Positions 11,166 to 22,806 of a stretch of DNA of 64,000 nt are shown here, piece by piece. Position numbers and translations under genes: made by a program. The stretch lies in assembly GCA_958496175.1 (NCBI GenBank), contig OY292274.1, positions 70,628,630 through 70,692,629 on the forward strand, read 5' to 3'. Position 1 is the stretch's first letter, and each line of letters starts with the position of its first letter. Below the pieces are notes generated by a model, which saw nothing but the letters and a program-made list of their open reading frames with translations, did not search any database and had not been told where the DNA came from. The stretch is from Sisyra terminalis. Its lineage: Eukaryota > Arthropoda > Insecta > Neuroptera > Sisyridae.

Positions 11166-12029
11166 ATTTTCACTTTTTTGAACCCAATTTTAGGGTAAAT
11201 ATTTGTTTTAAGAGGCCCTTATTCCAAATTTAACATTTTTAAAATTTTTGTCTGTCTATCCGTCTGTGTGTCCCGATTTAACTAAAGAACGGAATAACCG
11301 AATTTAATGAAATTTGGTATTAAGATACAACACAATTTCCCACAGACTATAGGCTACTTATTATTCCAAAAAAATATTAAAGGAAGGTATTCCCTGGGGA
11401 TGAAAATATAAATTTTTACACTAGACAGGCGACTTATATACTATTGGAAAGGTAATTTAAAGTTAGAAAATAATCTGTAAGAATATTATTAGTTAAACTG
11501 ACAGAAAGCACAGTTAATTCAATTTAAAGTCAAAAAAATTGCCTCTGAAATATAAACCTGTATATATAAAACACATAGTTGATGTTAATAGCGCAATGGC
11601 TTACGTATCTAACATTCTGATACTCCTAATTATAAAGACGTGGGTTCAAATCTTACAGAAAACTTTTTTTTTTATTTTTTTTTTTTACAAAATTGTTGTA
11701 AATAGATCCTTAGAGTTGCTCAATAAGGAAATATAAATGAAAAAAAATAATAGTAGTAGTAATAATAGTAATAAAACTTAAAGTAAATACGTTTTTAAAA
11801 CCGTGCATACATAAAATCCTGTATTTTTATACCTCCCCCTGACTGATTAAATTTTAATATTCGATGTATTCCTTATAAGAAGTAGACATCTGATAAGAAG
11901 TTTTTTTTTTTTAAAATTCCTACCCTAAAAGAGTAAAAGGGGGTGATTAAGTTTGTATGAGAAAATGTAGAGTTAATCAACAATCGAAATTTTGAATTTA
12001 ATAAGTGTAATTAATAAATAAATAAATAA
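11166..12029 (+). mobile_element. Helitron-like body with tRNA-like segment
   Basis: It repeats the 5' region without the TC terminus, then runs through TAGACAGGCGAC, a tRNA-like box pair at 11580-11655 and a T-run. It continues through (AGT)n-like DNA at 11751-11775 to a stretch (CCTAAAAGAGTAAAAGG, then ACAATCGAAATTTTGAATTT) that resembles part of the family C tandem unit. It ends directly at the next TCTATACTAA. Confidence 0.6.
11580..11657 (+). pseudogene. tRNA-derived segment with pol III A and B boxes
   Basis: TAGCGCAATGG at 11589-11599 matches an A box and GGTTCAAATC at 11643-11652 a B box, at tRNA-like spacing. The arms do not fold into a complete cloverleaf and the acceptor stem is lost. 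The AGCGCAATGG start and following TACGTATCTAAC resemble tRNA-Arg, which is only a guess. The same segment is at 12483-12561 (decayed) and 49613-49694 (minus). Confidence 0.5.
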
Positions 12030-12640
12030 TCTATACTAATATATAAAATTATTATGTCTGTCTGTACATTTCGATTTTGAACCCAATTTTACGGGTAAAT
12101 ATTTGTTTCAAGAAGCCCTTATTCCAAATTTAACTTTTTTAAAATTTTTGTCTGTCTGTCCGTCTGTGTGTCTCGATTTAACTAAAGAACGGAACTACCA
12201 AATTTAATGAAATTTGGTTTTAAGATACAACACAATATCTCACAGACTATAGGCTACTTATTGTTCCAAAAAAATAATAAGGGAAGGTATTCCCAAGGGA
12301 TGAAAACAGAAATTTTTACTTTAGACAGGTGAGTTATATCTCATTGGAAAGGTAATTTAAAGTTAGAAAATTATCTGTAAAAATATATTTAGTTGAATTG
12401 ATGAAAATCACAGTGAAATCAATTTAAAGTCTAAAAAATTACCTCTTTGAAATATAAACTTTCATATATAATAGAAACATAGTTGATTTTAATAGCGTAA
12501 TCTCTTACATATCGGACATTTTGATCCTCCTAATTATAAAGACCTGAGTTTGAATCTTACAGTATTTTTTTTTTTTATAAAATTGTTGTAAAAGATCCTT
12601 TGAGTTGCTCAATAAGGAAATATTATCGAAAAAGTAATAC
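12030..12640 (+). mobile_element. Helitron-like element, third tandem piece
   Basis: It begins TCTATACTAATATATAAAAT and then follows the family order through GTCTGTCTG, AACTAAAGAACGGAAC and CACAGACTATAGGC. It then runs through TAGACAGGTGAG, a decayed tRNA-like segment at 12483-12561 and GAGTTGCTCAATAAGGAAAT. No CTAG 3' terminus is seen, so the 3' part is missing. Confidence 0.65.
12483..12561 (+). pseudogene. Decayed tRNA-derived segment in Helitron-like repeat
   Basis: Same position in the repeat as 11580-11657. The A-box region reads TAGCGTAATCTC and the B box GAGTTTGAATC, so both promoter boxes are damaged. Confidence 0.4.
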
Positions 12641-13835
12641 TAGTCGTAAATAAATTCCCACATAAACCATATTCAATTCTCTTCATTCAGCATAACTTCA
12701 TTTCCCATTCATTTTCCGGTCGATTTTTATTGGCCAATTGCACTTGCACCTTTCATCCCATGGTATAAGATAATAATTTTGCCCGGAAAGAAAATAATCA
12801 CCCGATAACAAGAGAGCTCTTCTGCGCTGCAGATGATGATAATCGTTGCAATCTATAAATAATACTTGATAGGAAAAAGTCTTTTGCCCGATAAATTGCA
12901 AACGCCATTTGATTTATATTTTTTTCTTCATGTTATATCGTGCAACACAAAAATGATGGCTGCCAATTATTTGCTTTAAATGTCCAGTGATTGTAAAATT
13001 CGTTTTGGTATTTTAAAAGTTGGAGATTTACATCAAAAGTTGGGAACCACTGAATTATAGTAATTAAATCTATGCCTCCTTTTACTTGAGTCAAGTAAAT
13101 GCATTTTATCTGAGAACCTGACAAAATAAATGCATCGTGAAACCAAAGACTTTAATGTCTTTTTTCTGGTGTGCAGTTTCAAATATATGAATTCGCTGGC
13201 AAAAAAATTATTGTATAACGCATGAAATTACCTTCTTCTATCGTTTCTATCTCCGCCCCCCTCCCCCTTCCCCGCAAACAATTATTATTTCTGGTAATAA
13301 ATTAAAATATTTTTACCGAAAAAAAAAAACCCTTTTATTGATGACTCAAGCATATACGCGAGTGTTTAACTATTTATTGTATTTGTACATATAAAGTTAG
13401 TATTTTATTCCGAGCATCATTTCATACTCTATAATTGGTTAACTGTGTGATGGCAGATAAATAGAAAGTCAATTATCTGAGTGGAAGTTTACGGCCATAG
13501 AAGTCAATACCGTTAAACCTCATTAAAAGAACAAAGGGGAAAAAAAAATGATGAAGACTTGAGCGACCAGCCATCATCTGAATTTTAATGTTTAATCTGC
13601 GTGAGATATATTGGAGACTGAAAAACTCTCATTTTTTTTTCCCCCCCTAAACAAATAAAAAACGAACGACGAAAACAAACGTTTGAGTGACAATTCAACG
13701 TTTTTTTTCTCTTCATACTTCCACTCGTTAACATTTCCTTATTAAGGTCTCTTCATATTGGACTTTTGAATTATTTATTTGATCGTTGAAAAATTTAAAT
13801 AGTATTACTTTTTTTTGTCTCTAGGCAAACAATAA
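12641..13835. other. AT-rich stretch without recognised features
   Basis: Short ORFs (12698-12901 and 12933-13124, minus) show no recognisable domain. No match to repeat families in the window. Confidence 0.35.
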
Positions 13836-14609
13836 TAGTCTAGAATCCCACTACAGAAAAGTGTAGTGATCGAGTATATGCTAAAAACCTAATTTTTACG
13901 CATATTTATCATTAGGAGAATAAGTATCTACTAGGTTGCCTATCAAAATTTGGCCGCTAGTATTTTTAATTAAATTATTTTTAATTGATTTGTTTTTAAA
14001 ATAAGACTTTGAAAAGTCAGGGTTGCCGTTGCGCACTTGACGGCACCTCTTTGCAGCCAGGTGTAAACAGGTATGATTTTGGGTCCTTTTTACGTTCATA
14101 ACGTACATTTATGATTTATATATCAAATTAAAGCTAATTTTTTTCTCATTATTATGATATACAATTGCCGAAATAAATCTGGCCGCAAATAAGGATTACT
14201 GGCTGCTAAAGATGGTAAATTTTAAAAAATAGAGTGAAAGAGAGCTAGCGCGTAACATCACCAGTCAGACGAGGACAGCGATTGCCAACTGTATGACGAT
14301 TTAAAGCCATGTGTCGGCCCTTATTCGGTAGAGGCCCTTATTCCAAATTTAAAATTTTTGTCTGTCTGTCTATCTGTGTGTCCTGATTTAACTAAAGAAC
14401 GGAACAACCGAATGTAATGAAATTTGGTATTAAGATACAACACAATTTTCCACAGACTATAGGCTACTTATCGTTCCAAAAAATAATAAGGGAAGGTATT
14501 CCCGAGGGATGAAAACAGAAATTTTTACTTTAGACAAGTGAGTTATAGATAAATATGCGTAAAAATTATGTTTTTAGCATACACTTTTCTGCAGTGGGAT
14601 CCTAGACTA
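13836..14609. mobile_element. TIR element J copy 1, interrupted by a Helitron fragment
   Basis: The left end (GTCTAGAATCCCACTACAG, continuing to GCATATTTATC at about 13910) is mirrored by 14546-14607 (GATAAATATGCGT through CTGCAGTGGGATCCTAGAC). TA flanks both ends, suggesting a Tc1/mariner-type target. A second copy starts at 28057. A Helitron fragment occupies 14325-14545. No transposase ORF. Confidence 0.75.
14325..14545 (+). mobile_element. Helitron-like fragment nested in element J
   Basis: It contains AGGCCCTTATTCCAAATTT, GTCTGTCTGTC, AACTAAAGAACGGAAC and CACAGACTATAGGC in family order, and stops at TAGACAAGTGAGTTATAG against the right arm of J. Both Helitron ends are missing, so this is a truncated insertion younger than J. 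Confidence 0.65.
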
Positions 14610-15181
14610 TAACACAATATGTTGAATCATTTTGAGTAACTTTGGATGGTTAAAGCTGCATAAAAGCTTTTGCTAAAAGAAAAACAAAAGATTAGTTGTT
14701 TGGTTGGGTATTTGGAATTTCACGTTGAGGACCTGAGTGATTTATCGGGATATGATAGTGCAGTGGATTTCGTTTTTTGTTTTTTTTTTTGTTTTCAATA
14801 ATATGATCCGAAGCCTTCTGTTACTAATCGAATCGGATGCTGTGGGTATAATGTATGGGTAAAAAGGCGCTGACAGAGGCCACGATTTCATGCATGTCCC
14901 CAATGCACGCAGAATGTTGTCGTAAACCTCTCACTTCATCATCCACAACAATCTGCCTGTTATACCAAGCAATGTTATGTTCTTCTTCTTCTTCTTCTTC
15001 TGCTTCTTCGTCCTCTTATGTGGTGGTACTTGTTTTCTTTCCCTCTAGGTCGCTATATCTAGATATATGTCGTGCGGAAGATTCAAGTCGTGAACAAAAA
15101 ATTCCCTCACAGCTCCATATTAGAGAGTTGCCAATTCTTTTCCTCCTGTTTCGCGAATAGAGATAATGTGGAGGTGGACTA

Positions 15182-15226
<45 letters not shown>

Positions 15227-15376
15227 GGCGTTTTATTCTCAACGAATTCATCGCATAATCGATACATTTGCACTCATTTAAATAATCGCAGTTTTTCCTC
15301 GTAAAATTTGCTCCAATACTTTTAAGCCCAGTGGATGTTTGTAGTCTTAATTATTTCTTTAACTACAAAAAAAAAA
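14610..15376. other. Low-repeat stretch with microsatellites
   Basis: (TTC)n at 14981-15008 and (AT)n at 15185-15220. No supported gene; the ORF at 14855-15160 owes its length to the serine-coding TTC repeat. Confidence 0.4.
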
Positions 15377-15549
15377 TACAATTCTCTAGGTTTGTAAATT
15401 ACACAGGTTGCTCCATTAGAAAAAAAAATGACGTCATACGAAGAGTTTTGAAGTTTGAATCAGTCTGAAGATATGTACGAATTTCTTTTGGTTACATCAC
15501 GTAGCCACTATGAGGCCACCTGTATATTTTATAAACCTTGTACAATTTT
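15377..15549. mobile_element. MITE family K copy 2 with 9-bp target duplication
   Basis: The element is 15386-15540 (155 bp). The flanks TACAATTCT (15377-15385) and TACAATTTT (15541-15549) agree at 8 of 9 bases. The left terminus is CTAGGTTTG rather than CAAGGTTTG, so this copy has aged. Confidence 0.85.
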
Positions 15550-15860
15550 AACCTATTTTTGGTGGAGGAATATCATAGAAAAACCGGAATATTACCGCAT
15601 AGGATTTAATCCGAAACTTCAATCATAATAGAATATGTTAGTTGGTAAACTAACTTTGACCGATAACTTTGACCAGATATTATAAATCTAACCTATTTTT
15701 GCTTGAGGAATATCATAGAAAAACCGGAATATTACCGCGTAGGATTTAATCCGAAACTTCAATCTTAATAGAACATTTTAGTTGGTAAACTGGCATTGAA
15801 TACTTATTCTTTATTAGATAGGCTCTATCAAAAATCGTTAACTTATGATAGAAATTGATT
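15549..15860 (+). repeat. Dispersed repeat E, two adjacent copies
   Basis: The order AACCTATTTTTG, TGAGGAATATCATAGAAAAA, GGATTTAATCCGAAACTTCA, then TTAGTTGGTAAACT occurs twice here and again at 16330-16440, 26490-26600, 26620-26720 and 28655-28860. Copies differ by scattered substitutions. No ORF. Class unknown. Confidence 0.7.
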
Positions 15861-16325
15861 ATATTTGAAACTTTTCCAACTTATCTTTGTTGAGGAAATT
15901 AAATTTTTACGTTCGTCTTAAGGCTTACAGGAATATATTTGATTTTATTGAATTCTTATAAACGGCATGAACAATAATTGACAATAGTGATCCAGCACTA
16001 TAAGGAACTGTATTGAACATTTCATGTAATGCGCATGAGTAGCTTAGGTACACAAAGATAAAATCTCCTAATTTTAATGTGGAGGAGAGTTCACTCAACT
16101 ACACCTACCATTGTGGTGAATGTATTTGACATTCTATGCAAATACGCGTGTTTCTTGAGACACAAGAAATATAAAATTCTTGATTCAAACCGTTTGGGGA
16201 TTGAATAAAGCGAAATAGATTTCACTAAAGGTAAATTAGTCAAACTCCTACGGAATTCGATTTCAGAATCAAATTTTTTTTGCAGTGTACCAACCCATTT
16301 TTAGTGCTTGTCTGTTGTATACTTT
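15861..16325. other. AT-rich spacer between E repeats
   Basis: No supported gene. Part of 15880-15925 matches the downstream extension of the E copy at 28840-28890. Confidence 0.3.
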
Positions 16326-16455
16326 GACCAGATATTATAATTCTAACCTATTTATGCTTGAGGAATATCATAGAAAAACTGGAATTATACCGCATTGGAT
16401 TTGAGTCGAAACTTCAATCAGAATAGAATATTTTAGTTGGTAATGTAACTTTGAC
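16326..16455 (+). repeat. Dispersed repeat E, copy 3
   Basis: Same order of blocks as at 15549, preceded by TACTTTGACCAGATATTATA, which also precedes the copy at 28650. Confidence 0.65.
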
Positions 16456-17085
16456 CGATATAATGAAGAGATAAGGATTTCCTTTAAATCCGTCACTGGT
16501 GGTGGTTATTGGGAAAAAAGAAATGCGTTCCCATGTTGTGTTCCTTTGAACCTGTAACCTTTGAAACCGGTTCAGGCATCTTTTTCGTTTCGGTGTGTGG
16601 TGTACACTTTTATTTTCCAGCCATAAAGTAGTAACAGTTTGTAACTGCTGGAATGAGCGGAGATTGTGCAGAAGTCTTGTCCTATATATGTGCAACTACA
16701 ATTTATGTATATTGTATGTAAGTATTATGGGAAACGTGGATGTATTTCTATGTAGACCTACGACGACGACGACGACGACGAGGAGACGGTCAGTGACGCG
16801 AAGATTTTGCAGAAAGCGTCATCGAAGAGGAACGCACATTGGCACAAAGCGAAACAAGTAATGTCGTAACGTAACGTAACGATAGTACGTAAGATCGGCC
16901 ACATTATCTTCTTCCTGCCTCCATAACATCTCTGTTTGGACCACCCTCGCATTTTGCACGATCCCAACCTCTGCCATATTTAATCCGATCATTGTCTACA
17001 TGCATCCCATCTTCTCTGCAACGCTAAAACGTATTCCACTAGTCTCTGCAACCTATATCCTACCAATATCTACCATGCACTTATT
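16456..17085. other. Low-repeat stretch with a (GAC)n microsatellite
   Basis: (GAC)n at about 16757-16781 and CGTAACGTAACGTAACG at 16865-16881. ORFs on opposite strands overlap over the microsatellite and are not called. Confidence 0.35.
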
Positions 17086-17288
17086 ACTTTATACATATTG
17101 CATTCATATGCAACACTGCACATACAATTTCCTCTACCAATGACAAAAGTATTAGCCATGTGATTAAACTCAATACAATTTGTTAATTATATTAAATTTC
17201 TTCTTCTTCTTCTTCTCTAATTTCCCATCTCTTCAAATTACTACTCTCTCATTATGTGCACCAAATCTAATTTCGATTGAACTGAACT
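17086..17288 (+). repeat. Segmental duplication, copy 1
   Basis: About 200 bp, from ACTTTATACATATTG to CGATTGAACTGAAC, recur at 18087-18279 in the same orientation, about 1 kb away. The copies differ in the length of a TTC repeat (seven repeats here, shorter in copy 2) and a few substitutions. Sequence outside the copies differs. Confidence 0.85.
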
Positions 17289-18086
17289 ATCATTTCTTCT
17301 GCAATGGGTCCAAATGCTTTCCATTCGATGAATGCATGATAAGATATACTTTTTTGATATTAATTAAAAAAAAAATGTCTTCAATCCACTGCCATAGCTT
17401 TTTCCGGTAGTGCCTGCAATAACAGATCAGTTATTAATACGTTGTGATAACAAAAATAATATTTATATTATAAAAACAAGGACAAATAATACAACATTTG
17501 AACTATCAGGTCATTAGTTTCAACTGTCATTCACATACTAATTTTAGTCAATTGAAAGGTTTGCTGTCACAAGGAGGTGGCTTCAATTTTACATTTTTTT
17601 GAAAAAGCGAAAAAGATTAAGAATTAATTGCAAACATGTTTTCAACTTAATTCTAAAAAGCTTTTTTTCACTATATAGTCCATATAAGTTTGATTGTTGA
17701 AGCACGAATCAAAATTTAAAATCGCCTATTTGGTATAAGTACTACATAAGTATTAAACTTTCATACTAATTTAGCGAAAGGACGTTATTTAAAATGTTGT
17801 TATTAAAATGATATAAAAAAAAAACACTATATATTTTATTTCTTTTAATATAATTTTAGAAAAACTTTTTTTTATATTAACAAAACGTTGATTATTAAAT
17901 TTAAAATTTCCATTGTTGATTAACTCTACATTATCTCATATTAAACATTTAGTTGCGAATGCAACGGGCAACTACTAGTAGTTTATAGAAGCATTGGTAC
18001 AAGTAGCTTTTGTACATGCCACTAACTCAATTTCTTATTTTCTATTCTGTTTTTAATTTAATTCGCGAATAAATTTTATACATACA
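17289..18086. other. Interval between duplicated copies, containing a Helitron 3' end
   Basis: 17690-17960 resembles the reverse complement of parts of 53640-53830 (a Helitron interior). It ends in a Helitron-like terminus at 17982, followed by about 100 bp of other sequence. No gene. Confidence 0.45.
17690..17982 (+). mobile_element. Helitron-like 3' terminal fragment
   Basis: It ends GCAACGGGCAACTACTAG followed by T. Many arthropod Helitrons end in an ACGGGNAACNNCTAG-type motif and insert between A and T. The start is undefined because the 5' part is missing. Confidence 0.55.
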
Positions 18087-18279
18087 ACTTTATACATATT
18101 GTATTCATATGCAACACTGCACATACAATTTCCTCTAACAATGACAAAAGTATTAGCCATGTGATTAAATTGAATATAAATTGTTAATTATATTAAATTT
18201 CATCTTCTCTAATTTCCCATCTCTTCAAATTACTACTCTCTCATTATGTGCACCAAATCTAATTTCGATTGAACTGAAC
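18087..18279 (+). repeat. Segmental duplication, copy 2
   Basis: Partner of 17086-17288, with the TTC repeat reduced to about one unit. After GAACTGAAC the two copies diverge completely. Confidence 0.85.
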
Positions 18280-19184
18280 AAAATTGCTGACAGTTATAAT
18301 AATTTCATTACTCCACTTACATCCACCAACTCAACAGGCAAAATTTGTCCCTCTCATGCCTGCATATCTTCGGTACGAATGGTGGGATGAAAAAAAGTGA
18401 TTTTTCTAGGAAAATCTGGAACAAATTTAATATACTATCCATCAAATTGGTTGTAGGCTTTAATGGTGCAAGTCCGCCTTATTTTTTTGCGATGCACACC
18501 ATTGCCGGCTGTGCTGGCGAGGACAATGCAACATTGTGGCCTCTTATAGCCAATAATTATATTATTGCGATGTCAATATCACATCTCTTCGGCGCGGAGG
18601 AATATCTTTCATAGGTTGTTGTTCGTCACAGTTGATTATTTGTTTGTTGGCCTCAGTCAATCTGCACATTTCTGAGGGTAATGATAGAGAGAGAATTTGC
18701 AACGTTTTCTTTGAGCTGTCGCCTCCAAAAAAAAAAAAACCGTTGCATTTTGGTCCGGCACAACAATCGGCCAGCGAAACAATGAGAAATTCCTGGTTTC
18801 CAGTCCCCGGTCCCAGTGATGATTTTCTCAGTCACGTTCATGTTGCGAAAAGTGAACATGATGACGAAACACAACAAAAGACGTCGTCGTCGTCGTCGTC
18901 GGTTGAATTTTTGCAACAAAATGCAGATGAAGGAGTAGGTATGGATTTTATTATAAAGCATGACCGTTGCCTAACTCACGGATGGACTGGACGATGGCAC
19001 CTAGACTATTTCACGCATGGATAATATCCGACCACTTGAAGGGGGCATTATTGCTGCATCATTATATATCCACGAATAAAAACCACACATTCTCTCGTTG
19101 GCGACCGACCGCCTCCCCCGCCTCCCAACACGCCAACGTGCAATTTCTCGTCAAGTCGGAACTGTGAAAAATTTCATTCTAGTA
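18280..19184. other. Low-repeat region containing an open frame of uncertain status
   Basis: No match to the repeat families. It contains the 130-codon frame described separately and a (GTC)n run at 18883-18901. Confidence 0.4.
18632..19024 (+). CDS. Open reading frame, 130 codons, status uncertain
   Basis: The frame starts MIICLLASVNLHISEG and has an ordinary mix of residues, a Pro/Lys block near residues 31-36, six serines from a (GTC)n run near residues 85-90 and no recognisable domain. The short hydrophobic start is too weak to call a signal peptide. No TATA box, poly(A) signal or splice sites support it, and an antisense frame of 102 codons overlaps. It may be chance. I do not recognise a family. 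Confidence 0.15.
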   Translation: MIICLLASVNLHISEGNDRERICNVFFELSPPKKKKPLHFGPAQQSASETMRNSWFPVPGPSDDFLSHVHVAKSEHDDETQQKTSSSSSSVEFLQQNADEGVGMDFIIKHDRCLTHGWTGRWHLDYFTHG

Positions 19185-21625
19185 GATCAAATTCAAAAAT
19201 TGCAATCTCTTAATTCAAGAAAAAAATGATTTTTTTTTCTTAATTATATCGAAAATATTGTTGGGAATGACCAAAAAAAAAATCCTGTGAAAGTTTAAGC
19301 TCTTAATATTAAACGAAATTATTCGATTATCCATTTAAATAACATGGGAACAATATTCTCGTGCACTTTGGAATATTATAGCTCACGTCAAAGACAATAT
19401 TTCGGAATGACCAAGCAAAATTCTTGTAGAAAATTGAACGATCTACAAAAAAGGTCTCGTGAAAGTTTTTGATATATTTACTCATTCAAAAGTTATTCGA
19501 GTTCAAAGTTGAACTAAAGAAAAATTTTAATATTTTTTAATTTTTTGAGACGCAACCATTAGATCAAATTCAAAAATTGCAATCTTTTAGTTCAAAAAAA
19601 AAATGATGATTTTTTTTCTCCTTAATTATATTGAAAATATTGTTGGGAATGACAAAAAAAAATCCTGTGAAAGTATAAGCTCTTAATATTAAACGAAATT
19701 ATTCGATTATCCATTTAAATAACATGAGAACAATATTCTCATGCACTTTGGAATTTTATAACTCATGTCAAAGACAATATTTCGGAATGACCAAGCAAAA
19801 TTCTTGTAGAAAATTGAATGGTCTACAAAAAAGGTCTCGAAAAAGTTTTTTATATATTTATTTCTTCAAAAGTTATTCGAGGTCAAAGTTGAACTAAAGA
19901 GCAATTTTATTATTTTTTCAATTTTTTGACGCAACCATCGATTTTATGAGAAAATTTTATAGGACATTTTTTGTAGAGCACTTTTTTTCCTATAACTTCT
20001 CTCTATAAATTTTTTTGATATTTTTCACAGGTCCTAAATTATTTGCATTAAACTGAAAATTTATTTTAATTAAATAACTTAGGACCTGTAAAAAATATCA
20101 AAAACTTTTATAGAGATACGTTTTTAATTGAACTTTATTATAAAGTTTCTATCAAATCAGTAAAGCTGTCTTCAGGTTGGACTCATAAGTAAAACCAGAA
20201 TAATTGGTACAACTATTTAGATTAGACTTGTAGCTCACGTTGGTGACAATATTTGGGAATGACCAACGTATATTCTTGTAGAAAATTAAGCGATCTACAA
20301 AAAAAATCTCGTACAAGTTTTTGATATATTTATTCCTTCAAAAGTTATACGAGGTCAAAGTTGAACTAAAGAGAAATTTTAATATTTTTTTCAATTTTTT
20401 GACGCAACCATCAATTTTATGAGAAAATTTTGCAAGACATTATTTGTAGAGCACTGTTTTTCCTATAACTTATCTCTATAAAAGTTTTTGATATTTTTTA
20501 CAGGTCCAAAGTTATTTAATTAAAATAAAAAAAAAATAATTTCCAATATTTTATATATATTCTTCAAAAAGTTAAGATCTTTATGAAATGTCAGAAATGA
20601 CAAATCTTGAACTTTTACTAACAATATCGAATGTCTAATTCTAGAAAAAAAAACAATGTAGTTTCCTGCTTTAAATACTTTTTGCAGACTTTTAAAATCT
20701 CCTGACAATCCTTGCTCTCTTGATATTCCAGATTCAAAATTTAAAATCTCTATGGGGTCGTTCATAAAATACACCACGCTAAAATAAGCTTTTTCTGAGT
20801 CCCTCACAATATTTGGGAATGACCAACGTATATTCTTGTAGAAAATTGAACGATCTACAAAAAAGTCTCTTACAAGTTTTTGATATATTTTTTCTTTCAC
20901 AAGTTATTCGAAGTCAAAGTTGAACTAAATAGAAGTTTTAATATTGTTTCAATTTTGTGACGCAACCATCAATTTTATGAGAAAATTTTACAGGACATTT
21001 TTTATAGAGCATTTTTTTTCCTATAACTTATCTCTGTAAAAAGTTTTTGATATTTTTCACTGGTCCTTAGTTATTTGTATTAAACTGAAAATTCCCAGAA
21101 TTATATATTTTTAACATAAAAATTATTTGTTTTATTTTAGTTAAATAACTATGGACCTGTAAAAAATATCAAAAACTTTTATAAAGTTAAGTTATAGGAA
21201 AAACAGTACTCTACAAAAAATGTCCTATAAAATTTTCTCATAAAATTGATGGTTGCGTCAGAAAATTGAGAAAATATTAAAATTTCTTTTTAGTTCAACT
21301 TTGACCTCGAATAACTTTAGAAGGAATTAATATATGAAAAACTTGTCAGAGACCTTTTTTGTAGATCGTTCATTTTTCTACATGAATATACCTTGATCAT
21401 TCCGAAATATTGTCACCAACGTGAGTTATAAAATTCCAAAGTTCAAGAGAATATTTCCCATGTTATTTAAATGGAAAATCGAAATTTGCGATGCGGCACC
21501 TCTTAATACTTAATATTGAGAGCTTTAACTTTCACAGGATTTTTTTGATTCCCAACAATATTTTCGATATAATTAAGAAAAAAAAAAAAGTCATAATTTT
21601 TTTTGAGTCAGTCGATTATGCACCG
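19185..21625. repeat. Mosaic array of direct and inverted modules (family D), block 1
   Basis: Two direct units start at 19185 and 19562 (period 377 bp). They share GATCAAATTCAAAAATTGCA, ATATTGTTGGGAATGAC, ATTCTTGTAGAAAATTGAA, CGATCTACAAAAAAG and TTTTGACGCAACCATC. More partial units follow at about 20225 and 20800. From about 21130 the same modules appear reversed (GATGGTTGCGTCA, then CTTTTTTGTAGATCGTTC). Related blocks lie at 31735, 55985 and 63170. No coding potential; the 126-codon minus-strand frame at 20520-20900 lies inside the repeat and is not called. Confidence 0.8.
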
Positions 21626-22728
21626 TTTTTAAAATATACGGCGAAAAGATTTTGATCTTTAAAACTATCGAAAAAATCTTTAAAAATGACCCGGTGCATA
21701 AAATATTTTTTTTAAACTTTTAATTCGTTTAATTGCGTCCAATTAAAGTGCAAACATCTGTAATTTATTTTGCAAAATGATCTGAGCATATAATAAAAAA
21801 TGCATAAAATCTTAACAAATAGCACTCAATAAATTACGTTTGTGGGGAATATGTTAAAACGAAAATAATAGCCCATAGGACCATGCCGCTCTCCCCTGCC
21901 GACTTGTGCAAGCCTAATTAATTTCCTACTTCCTGAAAAAGTGCCACAAAGCATGCAATTCATTTGCATATTTTTTCTACATTCATAACGATCATTATTA
22001 TATTTCTTAAATTACCTTTTCGAATACCTACCACCAACCGGCGGCCAATGGAAGTAGCTATGTAAGTTTGGCCCTGGACAGGATAAGACCGGCGGCAAGG
22101 GGAGGGATCGTCTTGCCAAGATCGCTTTTGACGATAAGTGTGAAATTATCGCAATTTTCATTTAGCAAAACACAAATTTATTTTTATTACATTAATTTAT
22201 ATTGTGATAATAAATAGTGAGGCTAATTGGACTTTTCTTGCGTAAAATTTTTCACATTAATTATATCGCGTATGCGTTAATTAACTTTGAATTAATTAGG
22301 GATGATGATGATGTAATAGGAGGGGTAATTGTTTTGAGTGATGGAATGGGAAAACTTGTGATTTTTTTTATTTTCATAAAATTCAATTAGCAATTTTTTG
22401 CAAATTAAATGGGAAGGAACTTTTAATTTTTGCTTAGAAAAGGATCTAATTTGATCTAATCTAAATCTTAAACAAGAGCTAATAAAACCAAATATTTTCC
22501 TTTTTTTTTTTGTAGGAAAATTCAAAACAAGAGTATTTAGTTTTTGCCGCCCCTTATTTTTCATCATTAGTCAAAACAATTAATTACACTTTAGTTCAAT
22601 AAAAATTTCATTTTTTGAGTTTTTCTCAAAGCAAAATCTTTTATGGAATTTTCACTGTCAATATGCCGCCAATATGTCAACATGCAAAAAAAGCAACTTT
22701 TTATTTTGAAGAAAAAAGGCTCTCAAAT
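21626..22728. other. AT-rich stretch without recognised features
   Basis: It contains an ATTTGCAT octamer at about 21962. The minus-strand frame at 22292-22567 has no recognisable domain. No repeat match. Confidence 0.35.
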
Positions 22729-22806
22729 ATTATTATATTTTTTTTAAATAGGAAGACAATTTTGGTTGTTTAAGATCGGTTTTTTTTTATTTAATATTTT
22801 TACTAT

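Noticed and set aside
11580..11657. A functional tRNA gene
   Set aside because: Pol III boxes are present, but acceptor and anticodon stems do not form and copies are embedded in a mobile repeat.
20520..20900. 126-codon minus-strand ORF resembling a normal protein in composition
   Set aside because: It lies wholly inside family D. The related stretch at 56460-56745 shows frame-breaking differences, so there is no sign of protein-level selection.
19185..21625. CRISPR-like array
   Set aside because: Units are hundreds of bases long, partly inverted, without short direct repeats and unique spacers, and the DNA is eukaryotic.
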